DNA from: Rhodothermales bacterium
Lineage (GTDB): Bacteria; Bacteroidota; Rhodothermia; Rhodothermales; JANQRZ01
NCBI GenBank assembly: GCA_028284265.1
Contig: JANQRZ010000019.1
Span: 62,001 to 126,000, forward strand
Direction: 5' to 3'
DNA length: 64,000 nucleotides
Numbering within the stretch: the first letter of the stretch is position 1; every line of letters begins with the position of its first letter. A program made the translations under genes and the position numbers. A model generated the notes under the pieces. That model searched no databases. It saw only the letters and a program-made list of their open reading frames with translations, and had not been told where the DNA came from. Positions 15,430 through 24,424 of the stretch are shown in pieces.

Positions 15430-16848
15430 TCAGACAGGCTCAAGAATCGGTGTGACGTTCTGGTGGGTGTGGAAGACGTTGTCAGGGTCGTACTGCTTCT
15501 TGATAGCGCGGAGCCGGTCGTAGCTCGCCCCGAGCGCAGCTCGGACGGCCGCCTCACCGTCTTCGGCAAAGCCAGGGAAGTTGAGGTAGGAACCACCCGT
15601 CGAGTACGACTCTAGGGCGACGGCACAGTGGCGCGCCCATGCAACATTCGCCTCGTCCGTAGCGGCATCGTGCCAGTTGGCTTCAATACCGATCATGTAG
15701 GGCGCGCTCCGGTCTCCGAAGGCGGTAGCGTCCGCCGGGACGCGGCTCGCGGCACCCCCATCCGTGAACCACACGTCGAGCGTCGAGTGGGCAGACGGAG
15801 CTTCGGCGTTGAGCGTAACAAGGTCGTCGATGGCTGCATCGGAGAGCACTGCGAGACGAGTCGACTTCCAATAGTAGTGTCCGCCGGTCGGATAGTCCTC
15901 ATCGAAGAACTGCTGCATCTCGAGGAATGGCAATGGCCCGCTGAGGTCGGCCATCGGTTCGGCGAGGGTGCGAAGCGACGCGAGGGCCTGCTCGCCTTCT
16001 TCTACGGTCCCGATCCACGCCCCAACGAGCGCGACGAACGGCTTGCCCCAGTGCTCCACCGGGAAGAACTCGGCCTCAGGGATATGACCGAGAACGCCAA
16101 TCGGGCTGAGCGATTCAGGGAGATCGGGGCCGAGATCGCGGACATGGCCGAGCACCGTGCGAGCAGCTTCGACCGGATAGAACACGGCGAGGCCGAAGAC
16201 GTCCGGCCCGAGCGGGTAGGCTTCATACTCAAAGGCCGTCACGACGCCACAGTTGCCGCCACCGCCGCGCAGCGCCCAGAACAGATCGGCATTCTCGTCG
16301 GCGCTCGCGCGGAGCACGCGCCCATCGGCAGTCACGACCTCGGCGGCGCGGAGCGCATCGCAGGAGAGACCGTGCTTCCGGGTCTGCCAACCGTAACCGC
16401 CGCCGAGCGTCAGCCCCGCAATGCCGGTTTCGGTGACGACACCCATCGGCACAGCGAGGTGATACGCCTGCGTGGCTGCATCAAGATCGCCAATCGTGAC
16501 CCCGCCCTCGGCGACGACGCGCCGGGACCCGGGGTCTACGCGAACCGCCTTCATCTCCGAGAGGTCGATCACAAGGCCGCCATCGGACGAGGCCATGCCC
16601 GCGACGTTGTGCCCGCCGCCACGTACGGCGATGTCCAGCCCGTGCTCGCGAGCGAAGGCAAGTGCGATGACCACGTCCTCGGTGTTCGCACACCGGGCGA
16701 TGAGTGCCGGGTGTTTGTCGATCATCCCGTTCCAGAGCGGGCGGGCTGTTTCATAATCCGCGCTACCGGGCACGAACAGAGCACCAGTCATACGGCTACG
16801 GAATGCGTCGATGTCCGACACGGCAAGAGAGTGCATGTGGAGTTCCAT
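15430..16848 (-). CDS. FAD-linked oxidase, berberine-bridge-enzyme-like
   Basis: The 472-residue protein is a vanillyl-alcohol-oxidase superfamily flavoenzyme. The PP-loop region carries RGGGHN with His80, which in this family usually binds FAD covalently at the 8-alpha position. The FAD domain continues with GLTLGGGYGWQ and LRGGGGNCGVVTAFEY, and the C-terminus has the BBE motif ending YDPDNVFHTHQNV. The second covalent Cys seen in bicovalent relatives is not obvious. Such enzymes oxidise alcohols, sugars or aromatic secondary metabolites with O2; the substrate cannot be told. No signal peptide is seen. It is in the same orientation as the redox cluster but separated by 199 nt with a hairpin, so it is probably a separate unit. 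Confidence 0.88.
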   Translation of the reverse strand: MELHMHSLAVSDIDAFRSRMTGALFVPGSADYETARPLWNGMIDKHPALIARCANTEDVVIALAFAREHGLDIAVRGGGHNVAGMASSDGGLVIDLSEMKAVRVDPGSRRVVAEGGVTIGDLDAATQAYHLAVPMGVVTETGIAGLTLGGGYGWQTRKHGLSCDALRAAEVVTADGRVLRASADENADLFWALRGGGGNCGVVTAFEYEAYPLGPDVFGLAVFYPVEAARTVLGHVRDLGPDLPESLSPIGVLGHIPEAEFFPVEHWGKPFVALVGAWIGTVEEGEQALASLRTLAEPMADLSGPLPFLEMQQFFDEDYPTGGHYYWKSTRLAVLSDAAIDDLVTLNAEAPSAHSTLDVWFTDGGAASRVPADATAFGDRSAPYMIGIEANWHDAATDEANVAWARHCAVALESYSTGGSYLNFPGFAEDGEAAVRAALGASYDRLRAIKKQYDPDNVFHTHQNVTPILEPV

Positions 16849-17221
16849 AATTCGCTTGAGTTGGAAAGAGGGGTTGTCTTACATGGCGCGAAAGCGTGCT
16901 GAACCTAGAAGCCCGGCACGCCCTCTTCATCGACTCTTTATAGAGCAGACACCGCGGTAGCGTGCCCGGTCAGGATGCGGTATCATGGATACCAGTCGAT
17001 GTAGCGCCCGCCACGTCGTAGTCAGCTCGGGTGTAATCGAGAGAGAAGCCCAGCGTGCTTGGACACGGTGGGCAGGTGAGGGTTGGTGACGCGCCAGCAC
17101 AAAAGACCAGCGGGCCACTGTCCTTAGTGGCGGAAAAACCGAACTGGCTCCCAAACCCACCTCTCCACTTTATTCCGTCTTCACGACGACGGCGCGACAA
17201 ACGGCTACACCACGGAACCAT
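16849..17221. other. Intergenic region of 373 nt without a recognisable gene
   Basis: This lies between two minus-strand genes and should hold the end of the amidohydrolase transcript and the promoter of the oxidase gene. A small 6-bp hairpin occurs at 17114-17131. Short open frames here have no family resemblance. Nothing else stands out. Confidence 0.5.
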
Positions 17222-18661
17222 TCAGAGACCCGAACCAGCGAGGAGCGAATCGGGCGCGTAGAACATGCCTTTCTTGACCACCCACTCCACCGCCCGCGTG
17301 TTCGCCAGATCGGCGGATGGATCGGCGGTGAGCACGACGAGGTCGGCCTGTTTTCCGGCCTCGACGCTCCCGACCTCGCCCTCGATACCGAGCGACACCG
17401 CACCGTTGTAGGTCGCCATCCGAAGCACGTCGAGCGATGGGATACCCGCGCTGTGAAGCAGGAGCAGTTCGTCGTGCAGGCTTGCGCCGGGTACAATCCA
17501 AGGGTTCGGAAGATCAGAGCCCGTGGTGAGCAACACGCCGCCGTCGTAGAGCGCCTTTGTGAGAGCGAGCACCGTAGGCCATGCAGCCCGACCTCGGGCG
17601 TAGTCCTGGGGCCTCCAGTCATCGGTGAACGTGCCGCGCCGCCAGAGATCGCGAATGAGATGCGGCGCATAGATCGAATCGGGATTGGCGAGATAGGCAG
17701 GATCATCACCCGCGAACTTGGTATGGTAGGCGATGAGGGTCGGGTCCACGGTCACACCGCTGTCAGCGAGCGCGGCAATCATCTCGCGGATGGCCTCGCC
17801 TTCTAGGTCGATGTGTTCGAGCCAGGTCATTCGGTCCTTGAGTGTCCCACGATATCCGGCCCGCACCGAATCTGAGAGGTAGGCCCCGGACCACGGCGCG
17901 CCGTGCGTGATATGGTCGATTCCGAGCAGAGCCGCCTCCGTCCACGTCGTCCGCTGGAGATGGCCGACCACGTCCAGTCCGTTCGCGTGCGCCTCGTCGA
18001 TGGCTACGGCGATGAGGTCGGGCGGCATCGCCGCGTACACCTTCACATAGTCGACGCCAGCCTCAGCCTGCTGCCGGATTTCGGCGCGGACGCTCGCTGC
18101 ATCGGGCGTTCCGGCAAACGGACCGAAGCCCGCGCGCCGAGCGTTCAGCGCTCGCCCCGATGTCTTGATGGTCGGACCGAGAGGTTCGCCGGAAGCGACG
18201 GCCTCACGGAGTGCGACCCCATCTTCAGTCGGAGCCGCCGGGTTGCGAACGGTGGTGATGCCGAAGGCGAGGAGCGTGCGGAGCACCGCTTCCGAGACGG
18301 CCCGGTCCATCCGGTCTGCGAGCCGACCACTCTCCTCTACCGGCAGAATCGTGACATGGGCGTGCGTGTCGATCAGCCCTGGCATCACAAAGCGACCCGG
18401 CAGATGGACGACGCGCACATGATCCCCCGGCGCGAACTCGGCCTCCGACATCACTACCTCGATCCGGTCGCCGCGCAGCACGACGACCTGATCAGAAACC
18501 GGCGGATTCCCGAGGCCATCGATCACCGTCACGCCGCGCAGCGCCAGTAGGCTATCACCGACAGCTAAGCCGTGCGCGAGGGAGACCGTCGGAACAGGTG
18601 ACTCCGCACCGCAGCCGATCATCAGAAGCAACGCGAGACAAAGTGGCGAGCCGAACTTCAT
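17222..18661 (-). CDS. Amidohydrolase family lipoprotein
   Basis: The 479-residue protein has a lipoprotein signal (LLLMIGC) and an amidohydrolase TIM barrel flanked by a composite beta-sandwich (LRGVTVIDG at the start, VEAGKQADLVVL at the end). Metal ligands are H100 and H102 in DTHAHV, a likely carboxylated Lys in VDYVKVY, His in VVGHL and DHITHG, and the catalytic Asp in TTGSDLPN. These enzymes hydrolyse amide or related C-N bonds; imidazolonepropionase- and prolidase-like members share this layout. Being lipid-anchored in the periplasm, it may process peptides or cyclic amides from the medium. The substrate is unknown. It is divergent from the formate dehydrogenase gene with 149 nt between. 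Confidence 0.88.
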   Translation of the reverse strand: MKFGSPLCLALLLMIGCGAESPVPTVSLAHGLAVGDSLLALRGVTVIDGLGNPPVSDQVVVLRGDRIEVVMSEAEFAPGDHVRVVHLPGRFVMPGLIDTHAHVTILPVEESGRLADRMDRAVSEAVLRTLLAFGITTVRNPAAPTEDGVALREAVASGEPLGPTIKTSGRALNARRAGFGPFAGTPDAASVRAEIRQQAEAGVDYVKVYAAMPPDLIAVAIDEAHANGLDVVGHLQRTTWTEAALLGIDHITHGAPWSGAYLSDSVRAGYRGTLKDRMTWLEHIDLEGEAIREMIAALADSGVTVDPTLIAYHTKFAGDDPAYLANPDSIYAPHLIRDLWRRGTFTDDWRPQDYARGRAAWPTVLALTKALYDGGVLLTTGSDLPNPWIVPGASLHDELLLLHSAGIPSLDVLRMATYNGAVSLGIEGEVGSVEAGKQADLVVLTADPSADLANTRAVEWVVKKGMFYAPDSLLAGSGL

Positions 18662-18810
18662 GGGGCAGCAATGTGGCAGCGTAGAGGGGAACCGTTGAAG
18701 AGCCTCTGTAACCTAAGCGCCCGCCGTGTGGCGTATGAAATCGGGCCGGGCGATTTGGAACTCCAACGGCCCGGTAGCATCTTCAGCAAGCCGCTCTTCG
18801 CTCACCGCCC

Positions 18811-21771
18811 ATGAAATCTTCCGACCCCACCGCTGCCCTCCACGTCAACGGACGCATGGTGTCGGCACTCCCCGGCGAACCGCTTGTGGAATTGCTCGAC
18901 CGACTCGGCCTCGGCGTGCCGCACGTCTGCTACCACCCGGCGCTTGGCCCGATCCAGACGTGCGACACCTGCCTCGTCGAGATCGACGGGGAACTCCAGC
19001 GGGCATGCGCGGCAACGGTGCGCGACGGGATGCGGGTTGATATCAGCAGCGTGCACGCGGCGCGGCAGGAGGCGATGCAGAGGCTCCTCGGCAACCACAA
19101 CCTCTACTGCACCATCTGCGACCGCAACAACGGCGATTGCGACGTACACAATGCCACCGAGGCGCTCGGACTTCAGCACTACACCTACCCCTTCACGCCG
19201 AAGCCGTATCCGGTCGATGCGAGCAACCCGTTCTACCAGTACGACCCCGACCAGTGCATCCTGTGCGGGCGCTGCGTCGAGGCGTGTCAGAATGTGCAGG
19301 TGACGGAGACCCTGTCGATTAGCTGGGAGGACGAACACCCGCGCGTCAAGTGGGACGGCGGCGACCAAATCGAAGGGTCGTCGTGTGTGTCGTGCGGGCA
19401 CTGCGTGACAGTATGCCCGTGCAACGCGCTGATGGAGAAGAGCATGGTCGGGCAGGCGGGCCACTTTACCGGTTTGCCCGAAGCGGTCCGCAAACCGTCC
19501 ATCGCACTGGTCCGCGCCGCCGAACCGGTCATCGGGTTTGACCCCATCTTCGCGCTCTCGAATGCCGAGGCGAAGATGCGCGAGGCGTCCGTCAAAAAGA
19601 CCAAGACTGTCTGCACCTACTGCGGCGTCGGGTGCTCATTCGATATCTGGACCCACGAGCGGCGCATCCTGAAAGTCGAGCCAACCGGCGAGGGACCGGC
19701 GAATGGCATCTCGACATGCGTCAAAGGCAAGTTCGGATGGGACTTTGTCAACTCATCGGACCGGCTGACGACGCCGCTCATCCGGGGTGAGGCCGCCTTC
19801 CGCGAGGCGAGTTGGGACGAGGCACTCGACACGGTCGTCCGGCAGATGCGCGACATCGCCGACCGGCACGGGCCGCAGTCGGTCGCGTTCATTGCCTCGT
19901 CGAAGTGTACCAACGAGGAATCGTACCTCGTCCAGAAGATCGCCCGCGCCGTCTTCAAGACGAACAGCGTGGACAACTGCTCGCGCTACTGTCAGGCCCC
20001 CGCGACCATCGGCCTCTGGCGCACCGTCGGCTACGGCGGCGACGCAGGCACGATGAACGACATCGAGTCCGCCGACCTCGTTCTACTAGTCGGGACGAAC
20101 ACGGCGATCTCGCATCCCGTCCTCGCGGCCCGCATCCGGGCGGCCCAGAAAAAGCGCGGACAGCAGATCGTCGTCGCCGACCTGCGCGAGCACGAGATGG
20201 CACAACGCGCCGACCTCTTCCTCCGCCCCAACCCCGGCACCGACCTCATCTGGCTGAGTGCCGTCACGAAGTACATCCTCGACCAAGGCTGGGAGAATCG
20301 CACGTTCCTCGACAGCAAGGTCAACCACGAGTCGGTCTACCGCGAATCGCTCGCGCCATTCACCCTGGAGTTCGCCGAAGAGCGGACGGGCATCCCGGTC
20401 GAGACGCTGAAAGACGCAGCGAAACGGATCGCCGAGGCCGAGAGTGTCTGCGGCCTCTGGGCGATGGGCGTCACACAGCACAAGATGGGGTCGGACACGA
20501 GCACGGCGATCTCGAACCTGTTGCTCGTCACCGGCAACTTCGGCAAACCCGGCACCGGCGGCTATCCGCTGCGCGGGCACAACAACGTGCAAGGCTGCTC
20601 CGATTTCGGCTCGATCAACACGTTCTACCCCGGCTACCAGAAGGTGGATGCCCCCGAGGTCCGCCAGAAGTTCGAGGCTACGTGGGGCGTCGAACTACCA
20701 GGCGAGAAGGGGCTGAACAACCGCGAGATGATCGACGCCATCCACGACGGGACGCTGAAGGCGCTCTTTGTGGTCGGTGAGGAGCTAAGTTTGGTCGATG
20801 CCAACATCCACTACGTGCAGGAGGCGCTCACCCAGCTCGACTTCTTCGCCGTGCAGGACATCTTTTTCTCGACGACGGCGCAGTTTGCTGACGTGGTGCT
20901 CGCGGCGAGTCCATCGCTGGAGAAAGAGGGCACGTTCGTCAACACCGAGCGGCGGATTCAGCGGCTCTATCAGGCGATGGACCCGCTCCCCGGCTCGCGC
21001 CCCGACTGGGTGATCCTGACCGACCTCGCCAAACGCTGGGGCCACGATTGGGGCTACACGCATCCGAGCGAGATCATGGACGAGGTCGCCGCCGTGACGC
21101 CGCTGTTCGCAGGCGTGACCTACGACCGGCTGGCGGGCTACCAGTCGCTCTGCTGGCCGGTCGATGCCGACGGGACCGACACGCCCCTGCTCTATACCGA
21201 CGAGTTCCACCTTCCCGAAGGCAAAGCCCGGCTCTACCCCATCGCGTGGACCGAGCCGAGCGACCAGCCCGACGACGAGTTTGACCTCCACCTCAACAAC
21301 GGGCGCGTGCTCGAGCACTATCACGAGGGCAATCTTACCTACCGCGTTCCGGGTATCGCGTCGAAGGTGCCCGACACTTACGTTGAGGTCTCGACCGACC
21401 TCGCCGCCGAGCGCGAGCTGGAGACCGGCGACTGGGTCCGGCTCGTCTCGCGGCGCGGGGCCGTCCGCGTCCGCGTGCTCGTCAGCGAGCAGGTCCGCGA
21501 CGGCGAACTCTACATGCCGATGGCCTCCTCGACCTCGCCGATCAACCTACTCACCTCCAACGTCACCGACCCCGACAGCAACACGCCTGCCTACAAAGAG
21601 ATCGCCGTCAAGCTAGAGAAGCTGGGCGAGCGCGGCAAGCGCCCCCTTCCGAAGACCAATCACCGCTACGGCAACCCGACACCGCAGACGGGGGTCGAGG
21701 TTGAGCGCAAGTGGGCGCGGGCGGACTACGTCTTTCCCTCTCAATCGCGTCCCGCCGGAGGGCACATTTGA
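18811..21771 (+). CDS. fdhA: Formate dehydrogenase alpha subunit-like molybdopterin oxidoreductase
   Basis: The 986-residue protein is a large cytoplasmic molybdo/tungsto-enzyme. Order of domains: plant-type [2Fe-2S] (C40, C51, C54, C66), a His/Cys NuoG-type segment (CTICDRNNGDC), two [4Fe-4S] motifs (CILCGRCVEAC and CVSCGHCVTVC), the [4Fe-4S] of the catalytic unit (CTYCGVGC), the molybdopterin domain and the C-terminal dinucleotide-binding domain. The metal-ligand region reads SRYCQAPAT with Cys394 followed by Gln395, where classical formate dehydrogenases have (Sec/Cys)-His. Neighbours DUF1641, fdhD and mobA match the YrhE-type formate dehydrogenase setting of Bacillus and Staphylococcus. 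No beta or gamma subunit is adjacent, so the electron acceptor is unknown. Formate oxidation is likely, not proven. Confidence 0.92.
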   Translation: MKSSDPTAALHVNGRMVSALPGEPLVELLDRLGLGVPHVCYHPALGPIQTCDTCLVEIDGELQRACAATVRDGMRVDISSVHAARQEAMQRLLGNHNLYCTICDRNNGDCDVHNATEALGLQHYTYPFTPKPYPVDASNPFYQYDPDQCILCGRCVEACQNVQVTETLSISWEDEHPRVKWDGGDQIEGSSCVSCGHCVTVCPCNALMEKSMVGQAGHFTGLPEAVRKPSIALVRAAEPVIGFDPIFALSNAEAKMREASVKKTKTVCTYCGVGCSFDIWTHERRILKVEPTGEGPANGISTCVKGKFGWDFVNSSDRLTTPLIRGEAAFREASWDEALDTVVRQMRDIADRHGPQSVAFIASSKCTNEESYLVQKIARAVFKTNSVDNCSRYCQAPATIGLWRTVGYGGDAGTMNDIESADLVLLVGTNTAISHPVLAARIRAAQKKRGQQIVVADLREHEMAQRADLFLRPNPGTDLIWLSAVTKYILDQGWENRTFLDSKVNHESVYRESLAPFTLEFAEERTGIPVETLKDAAKRIAEAESVCGLWAMGVTQHKMGSDTSTAISNLLLVTGNFGKPGTGGYPLRGHNNVQGCSDFGSINTFYPGYQKVDAPEVRQKFEATWGVELPGEKGLNNREMIDAIHDGTLKALFVVGEELSLVDANIHYVQEALTQLDFFAVQDIFFSTTAQFADVVLAASPSLEKEGTFVNTERRIQRLYQAMDPLPGSRPDWVILTDLAKRWGHDWGYTHPSEIMDEVAAVTPLFAGVTYDRLAGYQSLCWPVDADGTDTPLLYTDEFHLPEGKARLYPIAWTEPSDQPDDEFDLHLNNGRVLEHYHEGNLTYRVPGIASKVPDTYVEVSTDLAAERELETGDWVRLVSRRGAVRVRVLVSEQVRDGELYMPMASSTSPINLLTSNVTDPDSNTPAYKEIAVKLEKLGERGKRPLPKTNHRYGNPTPQTGVEVERKWARADYVFPSQSRPAGGHI

Positions 21772-21866
21772 GTATGAGGGTTTGGGGGTATGAGCGTGTG
21801 GAATTTATCTCACCCTGACAGCCCACCCTCACACACTTACCCTCCCATACGCCCACACTCCCACCC
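21772..21866. repeat. G-rich then C-rich degenerate 8-nt repeats between fdhA-like and DUF1641 genes
   Basis: Plus-strand 8-mers gtatgagg, gtttgggg, gtatgagc and gtgtggaa (21772-21803) are followed by a C-rich counterpart with the same period (about 21825-21866) that runs directly into the next ATG. The two halves are roughly complementary and could form an imperfect long hairpin. Confidence 0.6.
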
Positions 21867-22310
21867 ATGGCTCACCCGCTTGGCTATACCCGCTCCGCCC
21901 CCGCTCCGGGCGTCGATGCGTTCACGCCGGAGGACGACGTAGCGCGGCTCGTCCGCACGCTCCACGAGTCGGGCACGCTCCGCGCCTTGCATGGCTTGGT
22001 GGCTCAGTTCGCTGAGGTCAATGCTGTCCTCCTCGACCGACTCAACACCGAGGAGGGCAAGAACGGCCTGGCGAATCTGCTCATCCTCCTGCGCGGCCTC
22101 GGCCACCTCGACGCCGACGGCACCGACCGATTCGTGAAAGCACTCACCGACGGACTCGATGCAGCAGGCGATCGACTGAAGAACGACGACGATCCGCCGA
22201 ATCTGATTCAACTCGCTGCCAAGCTCCGCTCGCCTGAGGTCCGGCGCGGCCTCGATGCCACACTCACGCTCATCGGCACCTTGGGCCAGCGACTCGGAAA
22301 CGGCACATGA
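21867..22310 (+). CDS. DUF1641 protein associated with formate dehydrogenase
   Basis: The 147-residue helical protein contains the DUF1641 region, recognisable from the GLANLLILLRGLGHLD and KLRSPEVRRGLDATLTLIGTLG segments. DUF1641 proteins are encoded beside YrhE-type formate dehydrogenases in Firmicutes (YrhD) and are thought to be an accessory or partner subunit, with no defined chemistry. No cysteine is present, so it is not itself an electron carrier. It follows the dehydrogenase by 95 nt of periodic repeat and overlaps the fdhD start by four bases (ATGA), which places it in the same translationally coupled operon. The start at 21867 is the only good ATG. Confidence 0.85.
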   Translation: MAHPLGYTRSAPAPGVDAFTPEDDVARLVRTLHESGTLRALHGLVAQFAEVNAVLLDRLNTEEGKNGLANLLILLRGLGHLDADGTDRFVKALTDGLDAAGDRLKNDDDPPNLIQLAAKLRSPEVRRGLDATLTLIGTLGQRLGNGT

Positions 22311-23173
22311 CTGAGCGAATCACTGCTGATCCGCAGGTTGCCACTGTACCCGTCCGCCGGGTGCGCGACGGTGCCGTACAGATCGACGAAGACTGGCTCG
22401 CGGTCGAGGAGCCGCTGGAGATTCGGTTGCAGTATGAGGAAGGCGGTGCCCCTCGCTTCCGGCAACTCGCCATCACGATGCGAACACCGGGGCACGACGC
22501 CGAACTCGCCGCAGGCTTTCTCGTGAGCGAAGGCATCGTTCGCTGCGCTACCGAGATCGAGTATACACAGCACTGCCCGATTACTGACGCGCAGACGAGC
22601 CACAACGTCCTCACCGTCCGCCTCGCACCGGGCGTCGCGTTCGACGCCAAGCGGCTGGAGCGCAATTTTTATACGACCTCATCGTGCGGCGTCTGCGGCA
22701 AAACCTCGCTCGAAGCTCTCGACCTCGTGGGTTGCCCGACGCTGCCGACCGGCTCGCCGCGCCTCGCGCCCGATACCATTCACCGATTGCCCGAGACGCT
22801 GCGTGCGGCGCAGGACGTGTTCGAGCAAACGGGTGGCCTCCACGCGGCGGCCCTATTCTCACCGAGCGGCGATCTGCTCCGGGTTCGGGAGGATGTCGGG
22901 CGGCATAACGCGGTGGACAAACTCATCGGGTCGTTCTTCTTCGAGGACCGTCTGCCGCTCGCTGAGGGCATCCTGTTCGTCAGCGGGCGGACGAGCTTCG
23001 AACTGGCGCAGAAAGCACTGATGGCCGGCGTGCCGGTGCTCGCAGCCGTCAGCGCACCGTCGTCACTCGCGGTCAGCCTCGCCAACGAGTTCGGGATGAC
23101 GCTCCTCGGGTTCGTCCGCGACGGGCGGTTCAACATCTACGCGGGCGCGAACCGCATCGCTGATGCCGAGTGA
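22307..23173 (+). CDS. fdhD: Formate dehydrogenase accessory sulfurtransferase FdhD
   Basis: FdhD carries sulfur from a cysteine desulfurase to the molybdenum cofactor of formate dehydrogenase, which is needed for activity. The 288-residue product has the functional cysteine pair in SSCGVCGK (C127, C130) and the conserved EDVGRHNAVDKLIG stretch near residue 200, followed by SGRTSFELAQKAL. Length fits the family. It overlaps DUF1641 upstream (ATGA) and mobA downstream (11 bases), indicating one operon with the dehydrogenase. Its presence supports the formate dehydrogenase call for the large oxidoreductase despite its unusual Cys-Gln centre. Confidence 0.96.
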   Translation: MTERITADPQVATVPVRRVRDGAVQIDEDWLAVEEPLEIRLQYEEGGAPRFRQLAITMRTPGHDAELAAGFLVSEGIVRCATEIEYTQHCPITDAQTSHNVLTVRLAPGVAFDAKRLERNFYTTSSCGVCGKTSLEALDLVGCPTLPTGSPRLAPDTIHRLPETLRAAQDVFEQTGGLHAAALFSPSGDLLRVREDVGRHNAVDKLIGSFFFEDRLPLAEGILFVSGRTSFELAQKALMAGVPVLAAVSAPSSLAVSLANEFGMTLLGFVRDGRFNIYAGANRIADAE

Positions 23174-23735
23174 CGTGACCGGGCTGATCCTCGCCGGAGG
23201 CCAGAGCCGACGGTTCGCCTCGGACAAGGCACTGGCTGAAGTGAACGGCGTGCCGATGATCGCCCGGGTTTATGAGGTACTCGCGCCGATCTGCTCTGAG
23301 GTACTCGTGAGCGTAGATGTGCCGGAACGAACCTACCCCCTCCCCGGCCCAGCTCGATTCATTGCGGACCGGGTGCCCGATGCCGGGCCGCTCTCCGGTC
23401 TGGACGCGGGGCTGGTCGAGGATATGACACCGTCGCTGCTCGTCGTCGCGTGCGACCTGCCAGCTATCACGGGCAATGCACTCCGCAACCTCATCGCGGC
23501 CCGCTCGCATGACACCGACGCTGTCGTTGCCGTGACGCCGGACGGACGGCGGCAGCCGCTGTGTGCGTGCTACCACCGAAGCATTGCACCGCTTGTCACG
23601 GAGCAGCTTGCCGAGGGTCGCTACGCGATGCACGCCCTGCTCGACCGACTGACCGTGCGCGAGGTCATCGTGCCCGCCGAGACACTCCGCAACGTCAACG
23701 CGCCGTCCGATCTGCCGAGCATGAAGAGCGAGTAA
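23163..23735 (+). CDS. mobA: Molybdenum cofactor guanylyltransferase MobA
   Basis: MobA transfers GMP from GTP to molybdopterin to make the bis-guanine-dinucleotide form used by formate dehydrogenases of the DMSO-reductase class. The 190-residue product has the nucleotide-binding signature LILAGGQSRRF with a downstream K (SDKAL), the DAGPLSGL segment and the metal-binding ACDLPAI. It overlaps fdhD by 11 bases at the end of the operon; tRNA-Ala and a terminator follow. Length and motif order are normal. It ties the operon to maturation of the dehydrogenase. Confidence 0.93.
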   Translation: MPSDVTGLILAGGQSRRFASDKALAEVNGVPMIARVYEVLAPICSEVLVSVDVPERTYPLPGPARFIADRVPDAGPLSGLDAGLVEDMTPSLLVVACDLPAITGNALRNLIAARSHDTDAVVAVTPDGRRQPLCACYHRSIAPLVTEQLAEGRYAMHALLDRLTVREVIVPAETLRNVNAPSDLPSMKSE

Positions 23736-23751
23736 GAGCGCAAAGCACTGC

Positions 23752-23780
23752 TTGAAGTGGCCGCGCGGCTTTGTATATTG
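23752..23780 (+). promoter_or_regulatory. Promoter of tRNA-Ala
   Basis: TTG at 23752-23754 and TATATTG at 23774-23780 are separated by 19 nt, matching the -33/-7 layout of Bacteroidota sigma-A promoters; the tRNA begins 10 nt later. The same TATATTG precedes tRNA-Leu and the lipoprotein gene at 60108. Confidence 0.55.
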
Positions 23781-23789
23781 CGTCCCCTT

Positions 23790-23862
23790 GGGGCTATAGC
23801 TCAGTTGGTAGAGCGCTGCCCTCGCATGGCAGAGGTCAGGGGTTCGAATCCCCTTAGCTCCA
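23790..23862 (+). tRNA. tRNA-Ala (anticodon CGC)
   Basis: The 73-nt cloverleaf has acceptor GGGGCTA pairing with TAGCTCC (one G-U), the D-loop CAGTTGGTAGAG, anticodon stem CTGCC/GGCAG closing CTCGCAT (anticodon CGC, Ala, GCG codons) and T-loop GGTTCGAATCC. The 3' CCA is not encoded. It sits between mobA and the convergent moaC and ends at a strong hairpin. Confidence 0.97.
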
Positions 23863-23865
23863 CAA

Positions 23866-23903
23866 AAGAAGCCGCGCTGCTCAGATAGCAGTCGCGGCTT
23901 CTT
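23866..23903. terminator. Bidirectional terminator between tRNA-Ala and moaC
   Basis: An 11-bp stem (23866-23876 with 23893-23903) is stacked on an inner 5-bp CTGCT/AGCAG helix. A-rich and T-rich flanks on both sides suit termination of the tRNA and of the convergent moaC transcript. Confidence 0.8.
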
Positions 23904-23920
23904 AGTGTCAAGGAGGTAAC

Positions 23921-24424
23921 TCAGTTGCTGCGCCGGTAGTCCCCGCTCTGGCCGCCGGTCTTGGCGAGGAGTTGGGTGTCCGTGATCGCGATGTCTTTCG
24001 AGACCGACTTGCACATATCGTAGATCGTGAGTGCGGCGATGGAGACGGCGGTGAGCGCCTCCATCTCAACACCCGTCGGGCCGGTGGTCTTGACGAAGGC
24101 GCGGACGTCGATGGCGAGTGCGTCCTCGTTGAGTTCGAGGTCGAGGTCCACCCCTTCGAGGAGCACGTCGTGGCAAAGCGGGATGAGGCGGCTGGTCTGC
24201 TTGGCCCCGAGGATACCCGCGATCTGCGCGACACTCAGCACATCGCCCTTGCGAATACGGTTCTCCCGAACGAGGTTGAACGCCTCTTGGCCGAGCAGCA
24301 CGCGCCCCTTCGCCACCGCCGTGCGAGCGGAGTCCGGCTTGGCGCTGATGTCAACCATGCGAGCACGGCCCTCATCGTCGATGTGATTGAGCGTGAGAGT
24401 GTCGGTGGTGGGGCTGTCGGTCAT
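23921..24424 (-). CDS. moaC: Cyclic pyranopterin monophosphate synthase MoaC
   Basis: MoaC, with MoaA, converts GTP to cyclic pyranopterin monophosphate, the first stage of molybdenum cofactor synthesis. The 167-residue product has the family pattern MVDISAKPDSARTAVA near the start, the LIPLCHD catalytic region, GVEMEALTAVS and a C-terminal KSVSKDIAI followed by KTGGQSG. The length is typical. It is convergent with the fdh/mobA operon and lies downstream of moaA in the same orientation, with a 233-nt gap, so it may have its own promoter. Residues of the active site look intact. Confidence 0.95.
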   Translation of the reverse strand: MTDSPTTDTLTLNHIDDEGRARMVDISAKPDSARTAVAKGRVLLGQEAFNLVRENRIRKGDVLSVAQIAGILGAKQTSRLIPLCHDVLLEGVDLDLELNEDALAIDVRAFVKTTGPTGVEMEALTAVSIAALTIYDMCKSVSKDIAITDTQLLAKTGGQSGDYRRSN

